A DNA stretch of 13,033 nt from DASSBQ01 sp035250505 (GTDB lineage: Bacteria > Nitrospirota > Nitrospiria > Nitrospirales > Nitrospiraceae). The stretch's first letter is position 1, and every line of letters begins with the position of its first letter. Positions 1-6,128 of the stretch are shown here, piece by piece. The DNA is taken from assembly GCA_035250505.1 (NCBI GenBank), contig DATFFC010000139.1:1-13033 (forward strand), given 5' to 3'. The position numbers were made by a program, and so were the translations under genes. Below the pieces are notes generated by a model. It did no database searches and was not told the DNA's origin. It worked only from the letters and a program-made list of their open reading frames with translations.

Positions 1-291
1 CTCGGCCGCAATGCGCCCAACACCGATCGCGGAATCATGAGCAACATGAACGGCGCTGCTGTCGGCCACGGCTCCTCTGCCCGGCAGCTGGCGCCACGGC
101 CAAAGCCTTCGCACGCATCCGTTCCAGCCACGGCCAGAGGAGGCGTGAAGACTTGCTGTGGCGCCCTCAGTTCCTGCCGCCTCACTGTCGCGCCGACGTG
201 TCTGGGCAGGCAGGCTGCCCCGTTCCGAGTCGTGTAGGGTATCGGTTCACCAGGAGCTCACGTCTCACACTTCACATCTTACGGAAACGAA
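1..291 (+). other. Unresolved leader upstream of the ABC permease
   Basis: No gene can be called with confidence here. One frame is open from the left edge and stops with TGA at 38-40; another runs from the edge to a TAG at 235-237 with G/C-rich third positions in its first 35 or so codons. Either could be the tail of an upstream gene. An ABC ATPase partner for the permease would be expected there, but I see no ATPase motif. The stretch holds three copies of GCCACGGC (65-72, 93-100, 127-134) and a small stem (GGGCAG 204-209 with CTGCCC 215-220) that has no T-run, so it is not a convincing terminator. Confidence 0.3.
257..284 (+). repeat. Four degenerate heptamers just before the permease start
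   Basis: Four consecutive 7-nt units, CTCACGT, CTCACAC, TTCACAT and CTTACGG, run head to tail and end 7 nt before the ATG at 292. The consensus is about CTCACRY. An AGGAG at 252-256 lies too far from the ATG (35 nt) to act as its ribosome binding site. From memory, similar CTCACGC-type runs occur between genes in Nitrospira genomes, but I could not check this. Function is unknown. Confidence 0.5.
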
Positions 292-1083
292 ATGAAGTTG
301 CATCGGATCACGGCATTGGTCATGCGGCATCTCTATCTGTATCGGCGGAGTCTGCCTCGCATGATGGAAATCTTCTACTGGCCGTTCCTGGATCTCGTTA
401 TCTGGGGATTCATCACGGTGTACCTGATGAAGTTTCAAGGTTCGATTCCGGGGGCGGTGACGTTCTTCCTCGGAGCCTTGATCCTCTGGGACGTCCTGTT
501 CCGCTCGCAACAGGGCATCACGATCTCGTTTCTCGAAGAGATCTGGGCGCGCAATCTGATGAACCTCTTTGCGAGCCCGCTGAAGCCGAATGAATTTCTG
601 GCGGCCACCATGGCGATGAGCCTCTTCAAGGTCACGGCGGTGTCCATCGTGATGTCGGTCTGCGCGCTGGTCTTCTATTCGTACAATGTGTTCACGATCG
701 GGATGTGGCTCGCACCGTTTGTCGTCAACTTGGTGTTGACGGGCTGGATTATCGGCGTGCTGACGACCTCGCTGATCATGCGGTTCGGCCAGGAGGCGGA
801 GGTGCTGGCCTGGAGCATGGTGTTTCTGTTCCAGCCGATTTCCTGTGTCTTTTATCCGATGGACGTGCTGCCGGCCTGGCTGAAGGCCATTGCGTGGGTG
901 AACCCCGCGGCCCATATCTTCGAAGGCATGCGGACCGTGCTGACCGCCGACGTGATGCCGGCCACGAATCTCGCCCTCGCGTCCGGACTGAATCTCTTGT
1001 ACCTGGTAGCGGCGGTCCTGTGGTTCCACTATACGTTCGCCGTGTGCAAGGAACGGGGCTCGCTCGTGCGGGTGGGGGAGTAA
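292..1083 (+). CDS. ABC-2 type transporter permease
   Basis: This 263-residue inner-membrane protein has the size and plan of an ABC-2 family permease (the NodJ/DrrB type that exports polysaccharides, lipids or drugs with a separate ATPase). A basic amphipathic N-terminus precedes about six hydrophobic segments, at roughly 28-46, 55-70, 104-128, 139-165, 170-190 and 232-252. The segment NPAAHIFEGMR (204-214) between the last two is characteristic of the family, as is the short basic tail after the final helix. The ATG at 292 is chosen because membrane topology begins there; the ribosome binding site is weak. No ATP-binding partner is visible inside the window, and it may lie to the left. The gene ends 13 nt from the convergent acyltransferase gene with no clear terminator between. 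Substrate cannot be predicted. Confidence 0.9.
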   Translation: MKLHRITALVMRHLYLYRRSLPRMMEIFYWPFLDLVIWGFITVYLMKFQGSIPGAVTFFLGALILWDVLFRSQQGITISFLEEIWARNLMNLFASPLKPNEFLAATMAMSLFKVTAVSIVMSVCALVFYSYNVFTIGMWLAPFVVNLVLTGWIIGVLTTSLIMRFGQEAEVLAWSMVFLFQPISCVFYPMDVLPAWLKAIAWVNPAAHIFEGMRTVLTADVMPATNLALASGLNLLYLVAAVLWFHYTFAVCKERGSLVRVGE

Positions 1084-1096
1084 TGGCTGGGACGGC

Positions 1097-2200
1097 CTAC
1101 GAATAGACCGTATTGATTTCGATCACGGTGCCTGAGTTGTCGTGGTCGTCTTGCTGCATTTCCCAACGGCTCCGCACCATCATGCGGGAGCCGTCGCGGC
1201 GGAGGTGGACCAATTCGCCCTCCCAGTATCCTTTGTCCGCCAGTTCCGCCTCGATGAGTTGCAGCGGCTGAGGAAAGATGGTTTGAAAGAGGTGATGCGA
1301 TTGCTTGCCCAACGTATCACGTGACTCCCACCCGTAAAGGTGTTCGGCCCCCTTATTCCAGAAACGGATCGTCCCGTCCAGAGAACGGACGAGCAGCGCG
1401 TCGTGATCAATGTCCAGTAGGACGTCCCGTTTCGGCTCACCACGCCGCTTCACGACTCGGGCCGGATTGCCTGCAACGATGGAATCGCCGGGCACATGCT
1501 TCGTGACCACTGCTCCGGCGGCGACGACGGCTCCCTTGCCGATCCGAACGCCGCTCAGTACGATGGCGCCCGAGCCCAGCCAGACGTCATCCTCAATGGA
1601 GATGTGACCTTTGGTTGACAGCGTCTGCTCTTGCATGAGGCGGCCGGGCTCAGTGCCGTGATCATAGGGAAAGAACCGGCAATTGGATGCGATCATGACA
1701 TGGCTGCCGATCCGGATGTCGGCGACGTAGGCCGATAACTCGCAATTGACCCCGATCGAGGTCAGGCGCCCGATGATAATGGAACCGCCCTGTCCCGTCC
1801 TCAGAATGGTCTGAGATCCAATCCAGACACGCTCGTCGAGCGTAATGGGGCCGCCTCCCGCATCCTGTTGGAAATCCACGCGCTCGCAGACGAAAACCTG
1901 CGGCCCCAATCTTAGGTCGGAATGGTGAATCGCCGCGGACGGAGCAACGAAACCGAACCGGGAAAGCCGGGCGAGACCTTGCTGTTCATAGTAGTCGAGA
2001 TAAGGAAGAGGAACCAGAAGAGCCAGGCGGGTCGCGATCCTTCCGAATCGGGAGAGACCGGCGCGCCGCATCCACCATCGCGCCCATGCTTCATAGAAAC
2101 GGACGGCATATCGGGTGTTGATCAGCGACCAGACCCCCCGGAAGCCGCCGCTGTGCCATGCCTCCCTCAATCTTCCTATAAAGCGTTGTAGGCGTTCCAT
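1097..2200 (-). CDS. Left-handed beta-helix acyltransferase fused to a PAS domain
   Basis: The protein has 367 residues. The first 85 are basic and helical (YEAWARWWMRRAG at 36-48) and may lie against the membrane. Residues 86-250 form a hexapeptide-repeat left-handed beta-helix of the WbbJ/LacA/NodL acyltransferase type. Typical turns include IEDDVWLGSGAIVLSGVRIG (202-221), a probable catalytic His181 in YDHG, and the family ending SIVAGNPARVVK (240-251). Such enzymes O-acetylate sugars or surface polysaccharide using acetyl-CoA. Residues 262-367 are instead a PAS domain, with RSLDGTIRFWNKGAEHLYGW (272-291) and a closing beta region WEGELVHLRRDGS (326-338). Stand-alone members normally end near residue 250, so the PAS is an added sensor module, and no kinase or cyclase output follows. 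The ligand is unknown. The ATG at 2200 has no obvious Shine-Dalgarno. A promoter lies at 2311-2339. Confidence 0.88.
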   Translation of the reverse strand: MERLQRFIGRLREAWHSGGFRGVWSLINTRYAVRFYEAWARWWMRRAGLSRFGRIATRLALLVPLPYLDYYEQQGLARLSRFGFVAPSAAIHHSDLRLGPQVFVCERVDFQQDAGGGPITLDERVWIGSQTILRTGQGGSIIIGRLTSIGVNCELSAYVADIRIGSHVMIASNCRFFPYDHGTEPGRLMQEQTLSTKGHISIEDDVWLGSGAIVLSGVRIGKGAVVAAGAVVTKHVPGDSIVAGNPARVVKRRGEPKRDVLLDIDHDALLVRSLDGTIRFWNKGAEHLYGWESRDTLGKQSHHLFQTIFPQPLQLIEAELADKGYWEGELVHLRRDGSRMMVRSRWEMQQDDHDNSGTVIEINTVYS

Positions 2201-2310
2201 ACTATTGGTTTATCCGCAACTATCAGATCATCCAGATTATCGGCGGCGCATTGATAAAAACCCTGTGGATAGTGTGCGTATCGCCCGACGTTTCTCCCGC
2301 CATTTCGGCG

Positions 2311-2339
2311 ACAATATAGCGGTTCCTCCAACTAGTCAA
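2311..2339 (-). promoter_or_regulatory. Sigma70-like promoter for the acyltransferase-PAS gene
   Basis: Read on the minus strand, TTGACT (2339-2334) is followed after exactly 17 nt by TATTGT (2316-2311). Transcription would start near 2304 and leave a leader of about 100 nt before the ATG at 2200. The leader contains a very short ATG-to-TAA reading frame of four codons, probably by chance. Confidence 0.6.
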
Positions 2340-2345
2340 CCGCTA
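2317..2345. promoter_or_regulatory. 8-bp inverted repeat overlapping the -35 box, candidate operator
   Basis: TAGCGGTT (2317-2324) and AACCGCTA (2338-2345) are perfect inverted copies separated by 13 nt. The right arm overlaps the -35 hexamer and the left arm lies in the -10/-35 spacer, so a dimeric protein bound here could block the promoter. There is no T-run, so a terminator for the upstream transporter gene is less likely. Confidence 0.4.
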
Positions 2346-2422
2346 GGATAACAGTCTGGACGGCGGCCTGCGCCTAGTGCAATGCCTAGGTCCGTTCGGG
2401 GCATAGAGAAAATGCTCGTGTC

Positions 2423-3784
2423 CTAATCGGGGAGCGAATGATTTTGCGTTTCCGGTGCGAAGGGAATGATCAGGAGGCCGGCTATGTACACGAGGGCGAC
2501 GGCGGACGCAGCTTGTCCAAAGCTGCCGAACGTCGCCACCAGGACTCCGGTCACGAACGGACTCCCCGAAGCGACGATGCGGCCCGCGTTGTAACAGAAT
2601 CCCGCCCCCGTCGCGCGCAGCTTGGTTGGAAACAGTTCCGGCAGATACAACGGAAAGCCGCCGAACAGGCCTTTACTGAAAAATCCCAGTACGGGAAGCA
2701 GGATGAGGACCGTGGTGTAACGATGAGGAAAGAAAAACGTGAACGGTAGCATGATGAGGCTGCCGGCGTTCATCAAGGCGAAGATCGGTTTACGACCAAA
2801 CCGGTCTGCCAAAACCCCGAACGCAAAATAGCCGGCCAGTGCTCCGACGTTGAGCAGCATGACGGCAATGCTGACTCGTGCGGCCATCGCCGGAGGGGCG
2901 AGATTGCTCAATTCCGGCAAGGACTGAACGAGACTCGGAGTCCAGTTCGTGGCACCCCACAGGCCGAACACCGCGACAAACGCCAGTCCGGTTCCGGTCC
3001 ACGTCGAACGCTTCAAACCCGTACCGAACAGAAGCCTGAGCTTCGCCGGTCCCCGGCCGCTCTCGTGTGGTACGTCGCTTCGAACTCGTTGCCACTGGGA
3101 CGAATCATGCAGCCACCGTCGGATGAGCCATAGCGATCCCGCCGTGAAAAATCCCACCGCGAAGGAACTGCGCCACCCGAAATCTTTGAGCGCCAGGGTC
3201 ACGGCCGCAGCGAGAAAGAATCCGAACCCCCATGCGGACTGAAGCAGTCCCGCGGCACCGGCGCGCCGCCGCTCCGCCCATATTTCGGCTACCAGGGCGG
3301 CGCCCGAAGCCCACAGACCCCCGATCCCGATTCCGGTCACCAGACGCAGACCCGCAAGGTGCCACCATCGTTGCGAAAAGGCTGCGAGTCCGGTCGACAC
3401 GGCGATCAGCGCGGTCGAAATTGTTAGGACCCTGATACGGCCGATATCGTCCGCCCATGATCCCAGCGCCACCCCACCGATCGCCCAACCGATCAGAAAA
3501 ACGGAGAAGATTATGCCGCCGTACCACCCGATGAGTGAGGTCGTCGCCGGATCCGCAGGCGAACCCGCGGACATCCCGGCTTCCAGCAACTCATGCAGCG
3601 CCGGTGTCAGGACCAAGGAATAGAGCATGACGTTCATGGCCGCGAGGATCCAGACGACCCAGGTGACGACTAACGTCCGGATCTGATCGGGGGCGGTTCC
3701 CTGCGGTATTTGCCGAGTCACGGTCCGGGCCCGTCGGCCTGGATGGACGAGCGAGCTCCAGGATTCATCTGGCAGGACGCTCAT
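2423..3784 (-). CDS. MFS transporter, sugar/organic-acid symporter type
   Basis: This is a 453-residue inner-membrane carrier with about 12 hydrophobic segments starting near residue 38. The MFS loop motif appears twice, once per half: GSWADDIGRIR at 108-118 and GVLADRFGRK at 323-332. ELFPTKLRATG (383-393) is the signature seen in the sugar-porter and aromatic-acid/sialic-acid (NanT/AAHS-like) branches. The soluble loop between halves (about 225-260) is short. Substrate is not predictable from sequence alone. The ATG at 3784 lies 27 nt after the stop of the ConA-like gene on the same strand, so the two are probably co-transcribed. No clear Shine-Dalgarno precedes it; the purine-rich run AAAGGAG at this junction is on the opposite strand. 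No obvious terminator follows. Confidence 0.88.
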   Translation of the reverse strand: MSVLPDESWSSLVHPGRRARTVTRQIPQGTAPDQIRTLVVTWVVWILAAMNVMLYSLVLTPALHELLEAGMSAGSPADPATTSLIGWYGGIIFSVFLIGWAIGGVALGSWADDIGRIRVLTISTALIAVSTGLAAFSQRWWHLAGLRLVTGIGIGGLWASGAALVAEIWAERRRAGAAGLLQSAWGFGFFLAAAVTLALKDFGWRSSFAVGFFTAGSLWLIRRWLHDSSQWQRVRSDVPHESGRGPAKLRLLFGTGLKRSTWTGTGLAFVAVFGLWGATNWTPSLVQSLPELSNLAPPAMAARVSIAVMLLNVGALAGYFAFGVLADRFGRKPIFALMNAGSLIMLPFTFFFPHRYTTVLILLPVLGFFSKGLFGGFPLYLPELFPTKLRATGAGFCYNAGRIVASGSPFVTGVLVATFGSFGQAASAVALVYIAGLLIIPFAPETQNHSLPD

Positions 3785-3811
3785 GAAAGGAGCAACCGCG
3801 ATGCAGAGCCA

Positions 3812-4543
3812 TCACGGCTCATCCAGTTGGCGCACAAGCAGATCGTCAAAATACGTCACGGCGTCGGATTTTGTCCAGAGTCCCACTCGCCCCCGATCGA
3901 ACGTTTGCTCGCACAACTGGAACAGCAGCTCATTGTCATATCGGATCTGCATCTCGCACCCATGCTGGGTCACCCGGAGGGTATGCCAGGCCGATGGTCC
4001 GATCGAACGGTTGTGGTTTTTGATCAGCTGGCGGGTTCCTTTGACCACGCGATAGAGACGGATATTTTGCTCGACGGCGCTCGCCCGCAACAGATAGTAA
4101 TTGCGGTCGTCCTTCGCTCTCCAGATGAGGCCTCCCCCAAGGTCGGCCTTGCCGGAAACCGGGAGAAACGATACCTCGACATCCACATTCGCGCTCGTCG
4201 TGTCGTTCAACAAGACCAACTTGTAGACGTGATCGGCGCCCTTCGATCCGACCTGCGCCAGCACTTGGGAAGAACTTTTCGCCCGGTTTGTGATCAAGAC
4301 TCTCCATTCGCCGGCCGGCCGTCCATCGAATAATGTGCCGACGGAGAACATTTCGGGCAACGTGCCGGGTGCCGCCTCATCAAAGGACCATTGTCGGTCT
4401 CGTTCGGAACTCTCGGGGGCGGTCCGGCCGACCGTGCCGTCCACCAGACAGTATCCGAACAGCAGCACTCCGGCCATGACGAACCGCCCGGTCTGAAAGG
4501 CTTGGATTGTTATCGACGACCGGTGACCTATTTTCTCCAGCAT
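3812..4543 (-). CDS. Secreted concanavalin-A-like (DUF1080/LamG-type) domain protein
   Basis: The 243-residue product starts with a basic stretch and a hydrophobic segment (about 21-39, FVMAGVLLFGYCLVDGTVG) that reads as a signal peptide or N-terminal anchor, so the rest should be periplasmic. LFGYC does not fit a good lipobox. Residues 52-238 resemble the concanavalin-A-like jelly-roll fold of DUF1080/3-keto-disaccharide hydrolase-like proteins: an opening WSFDEAAPGTLP (52-63), a core GGGLIWRAKDDRNYYLLRAS (136-155), the strand AWHTLRV (185-191), and the closing GRVGLWTKSDAVTYFDDLLV (218-237). Such domains bind or cleave carbohydrate, and no catalytic residues can be assigned. Cys196 and Cys211 might form a disulfide. 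It is first in a unit with the MFS transporter, with a promoter about 30 nt upstream, which suggests a role linked to uptake of a glycan-derived compound (inference). Confidence 0.75.
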   Translation of the reverse strand: MLEKIGHRSSITIQAFQTGRFVMAGVLLFGYCLVDGTVGRTAPESSERDRQWSFDEAAPGTLPEMFSVGTLFDGRPAGEWRVLITNRAKSSSQVLAQVGSKGADHVYKLVLLNDTTSANVDVEVSFLPVSGKADLGGGLIWRAKDDRNYYLLRASAVEQNIRLYRVVKGTRQLIKNHNRSIGPSAWHTLRVTQHGCEMQIRYDNELLFQLCEQTFDRGRVGLWTKSDAVTYFDDLLVRQLDEP

Positions 4544-4570
4544 GAGAACCCACCATTGTCTGTTCCCTTG

Positions 4571-4598
4571 AGTATAGCGACAACTACGGCACTATCAA
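4571..4598 (-). promoter_or_regulatory. Sigma70-like promoter for the ConA-like/MFS unit
   Basis: Read on the minus strand, TTGATA (4598-4593) and TATACT (4576-4571) are separated by 16 nt, and each matches consensus at 5 of 6 positions. The start site would fall near 4564, giving a leader of about 20 nt before the ATG at 4543. Confidence 0.65.
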
Positions 4599-4604
4599 AC
4601 TGGT

Positions 4605-4618
4605 GAATTGAGCAATTC
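4605..4618. promoter_or_regulatory. Palindrome directly upstream of the -35 box
   Basis: GAATTG (4605-4610) and CAATTC (4613-4618) are perfect inverted arms around AG. The centre lies about 48 nt upstream of the predicted start site of the ConA-like/MFS unit, a usual position for an activator site. It is AT-rich compared with its surroundings. Confidence 0.3.
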
Positions 4619-4651
4619 GGCTGGATAGGTGAGGTCTACGAAAAAGAATTC

Positions 4652-5533
4652 TTACCGGCTTTCCAATTCCCGCAGGTTCGTCTCTGCCTGCTCAATCCAC
4701 CGGCGGTTCGCCGGGGTATCGAGCTCGAGGCGCAAATACTGCTGGAACTCATGAGCCGCTTCTGCTCGCTTTCCCAGCTTCGCCAATGCGGTGCCGAGAT
4801 TGAACCGGATTCCTCCGTCGTTGGGCCGCAAATGGAGAGCCGTGCGAAACTCCTCCACGGCGGCCTCCATATTATGCGTCTCCATCATCGCAAGTCCGAG
4901 ATTGTAGTGGGCGTTGATGTCGCTGGGTTGCAAGTCAATAGCCGTCTTGTATTCAGCAATGGCCCCGTTCATATCGCCCATTGCCTTGAGCGCCACGCCC
5001 AAATTGTTGTGGGCATGGACATCGTCCGGACGCAAACCGAGCACGGTCTGAAATTCAGCCGCTGCGCCGCGAAAATCCCCCATCGACTTCAAGGCGACGC
5101 CAAGGTCGTTGTGCGCCTTGGCGTCGGTCGGCTTCAGCCGGAGAGCTTCATGAAATTGGACGATCGCTTCCTCATGTCGCCCCAGGTCGACCAGTGTATT
5201 GGCCAGATTCAGGTAGGCCGCAAAGTAATTGGGCTCCAGCCGGAGTGCGTGTTTGAACTCGTCGACGGCCTGTTCGCGGTCGCCCCTGAATACGAAGGCC
5301 ACGCCGAGGTCATTATGTTTGACGGCTTCCGTGGCGCTATCGCTCATGGGTTGGGTCTTGTCGAAGGAAGAGACGGCTTCCGTTTGATCGCCCAAGGGGG
5401 CTGCCGTTCCGGTCTGGGATGGTGGCACAGGGGGCTGCTCAAGAGCCGCGGCGGGGGGCGGAGCAGCCGCGTACAAGGTTGCGGCAAGAACGGTGTAGAG
5501 GAGGATGAGAGGAACGTGCCGCTCCATCGGCAT
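4652..5533 (-). CDS. Secreted TPR-repeat protein
   Basis: The protein has 293 residues with a signal peptide (hydrophobic 8-24, then an Ala/Pro-rich stretch around 22-36), so it is exported. After a 35-residue linker come six consecutive 34-residue TPR units at about 68-101, 102-135, 136-169, 170-203, 204-237 and 238-271, each with the usual small and aromatic residues (for example HNDLGVALKSMGDFRGAAAE at 141-160). A short helix closes the array. TPR arrays hold partner proteins; no enzyme domain is present, so the role is scaffolding in the periplasm or outer membrane. The frame is open for another 117 codons upstream. I reject that extension because the signal peptide begins at the ATG of 5533 and the extension runs over the PilZ gene. 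No strong Shine-Dalgarno is seen; a G-rich AAAGGGGG lies about 20 nt upstream. Confidence 0.85.
   Translation of the reverse strand: MPMERHVPLILLYTVLAATLYAAAPPPAAALEQPPVPPSQTGTAAPLGDQTEAVSSFDKTQPMSDSATEAVKHNDLGVAFVFRGDREQAVDEFKHALRLEPNYFAAYLNLANTLVDLGRHEEAIVQFHEALRLKPTDAKAHNDLGVALKSMGDFRGAAAEFQTVLGLRPDDVHAHNNLGVALKAMGDMNGAIAEYKTAIDLQPSDINAHYNLGLAMMETHNMEAAVEEFRTALHLRPNDGGIRFNLGTALAKLGKRAEAAHEFQQYLRLELDTPANRRWIEQAETNLRELESR
5095..5126. repeat. 11-bp perfect inverted repeat inside the TPR gene
   Basis: CGACGCCAAGG (5095-5105) and CCTTGGCGTCG (5116-5126) flank a 10-nt loop. It lies in the codons joining the second and third TPR units and could form a stable hairpin in the mRNA. It may simply follow from the Asp-Ala-Lys and Leu-Gly-Val codons used. 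Confidence 0.45.
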
Positions 5534-5581
5534 CGTGATCGCTTGTATGGTTGCGCCCCCTTTAGAGATCCGTGAAAGAAC

Positions 5582-5604
5582 CGCCGCCGCATTGCGTGGC
5601 GGCG
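5582..5604. promoter_or_regulatory. GC-rich hairpin between the divergent TPR and PilZ genes
   Basis: CGCCGCCGC (5582-5590) and GTGGCGGCG (5596-5604) pair over nine positions with one G-U, around a 5-nt loop. No T-run follows. It sits in the 222-nt divergent intergenic region, about 50 nt upstream of the TPR start, close to an 8-bp palindrome GTGATCAC at 5612-5619. Either could be a regulatory site. I found no convincing -35/-10 pair for either gene. Confidence 0.35.
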
Positions 5605-5755
5605 TGACTGCGTGATCACAGCCCTCGGCAGCAGCCTTCGGTCCGATGAACGATGACTTAGCGCGGACGGCGGAGAAATTCAAGCCTAAATGCCATGCCG
5701 CTCGGGCCCTCGACAATTTCCCTAGGCTGCGGTACCTTTGCCGGAGACATTCCTT

Positions 5756-6121
5756 ATGGATGATTCCAAGCCGAAAGACAATGTCGTGGAACTGCGCCGG
5801 CATCCACGATTTCGAATGTCCCTTCCGGTGGTGCTTTCCTTTTCTCGGAGCGAAGTATCTGTGTCCTTTCGTGGAGACCATCAAGGCAACGGCACGGTCG
5901 CGGACCTTTCCACCAAAGGGTGTAAGGTGCTCAGCTCGGCGCCGGTTCGACCGGGCGATCGCCTCCTCCTGGTTCTGCGCCTTCCTCGGCGGGCGGCTCC
6001 GCTGACGATCGATCAGGCTTCCGTCCGGTGGGTTGAAGAGGGCTCATTCGGATTGGAGTGGGCGGCGCTTACGCCGGATATCGAACGGAAACTGAAGCGA
6101 CTGATCGACGCCCAATCCTGA
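5756..6121 (+). CDS. PilZ-domain c-di-GMP receptor
   Basis: The product is a 121-residue soluble single PilZ domain. Both nucleotide-binding motifs are intact: RxxxR at R14-R18 (RRHPR) and DxSxxG at D50-G55 (DLSTKG). It should therefore bind cyclic di-GMP and act as a cytoplasmic effector, typically on motility, polysaccharide output or adhesion; its partner is unknown. The ATG at 5756 is chosen over the in-frame TTG at 5738 because GGAG (5743-5746) lies 9 nt upstream of it. It is divergent from the TPR gene and convergent with the RqcH-like gene, with 7 nt between stops. No GGDEF or EAL protein lies nearby. Confidence 0.93.
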   Translation: MDDSKPKDNVVELRRHPRFRMSLPVVLSFSRSEVSVSFRGDHQGNGTVADLSTKGCKVLSSAPVRPGDRLLLVLRLPRRAAPLTIDQASVRWVEEGSFGLEWAALTPDIERKLKRLIDAQS

Positions 6122-6128
6122 CACTTCC

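Noticed and set aside
204..220. GGGCAG/CTGCCC stem as a terminator
   Set aside because: No T-run follows on either strand.
265..1029. 254-codon open frame opposite the ABC permease
   Set aside because: His/Arg/Gln-rich antisense shadow of a clear membrane protein gene.
3710..4333. Plus-strand open frames with AAAGGAG near 3786
   Set aside because: They lie opposite the ConA-like and MFS genes and have no recognisable domain; the purine run is coincidental.
5710..5738. TCGACA-17-TACCTT as the PilZ promoter
   Set aside because: The -10 matches only 3 of 6 positions and the start site would fall on the ribosome binding site.
5738..5755. TTG start for the PilZ gene
   Set aside because: The ATG at 5756 has GGAG at ideal spacing; the TTG has none.
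5534..5884. 117-codon N-terminal extension of the TPR protein
   Set aside because: It has no domain, overlaps the well-supported PilZ gene on the other strand, and the signal peptide begins at the ATG of 5533.
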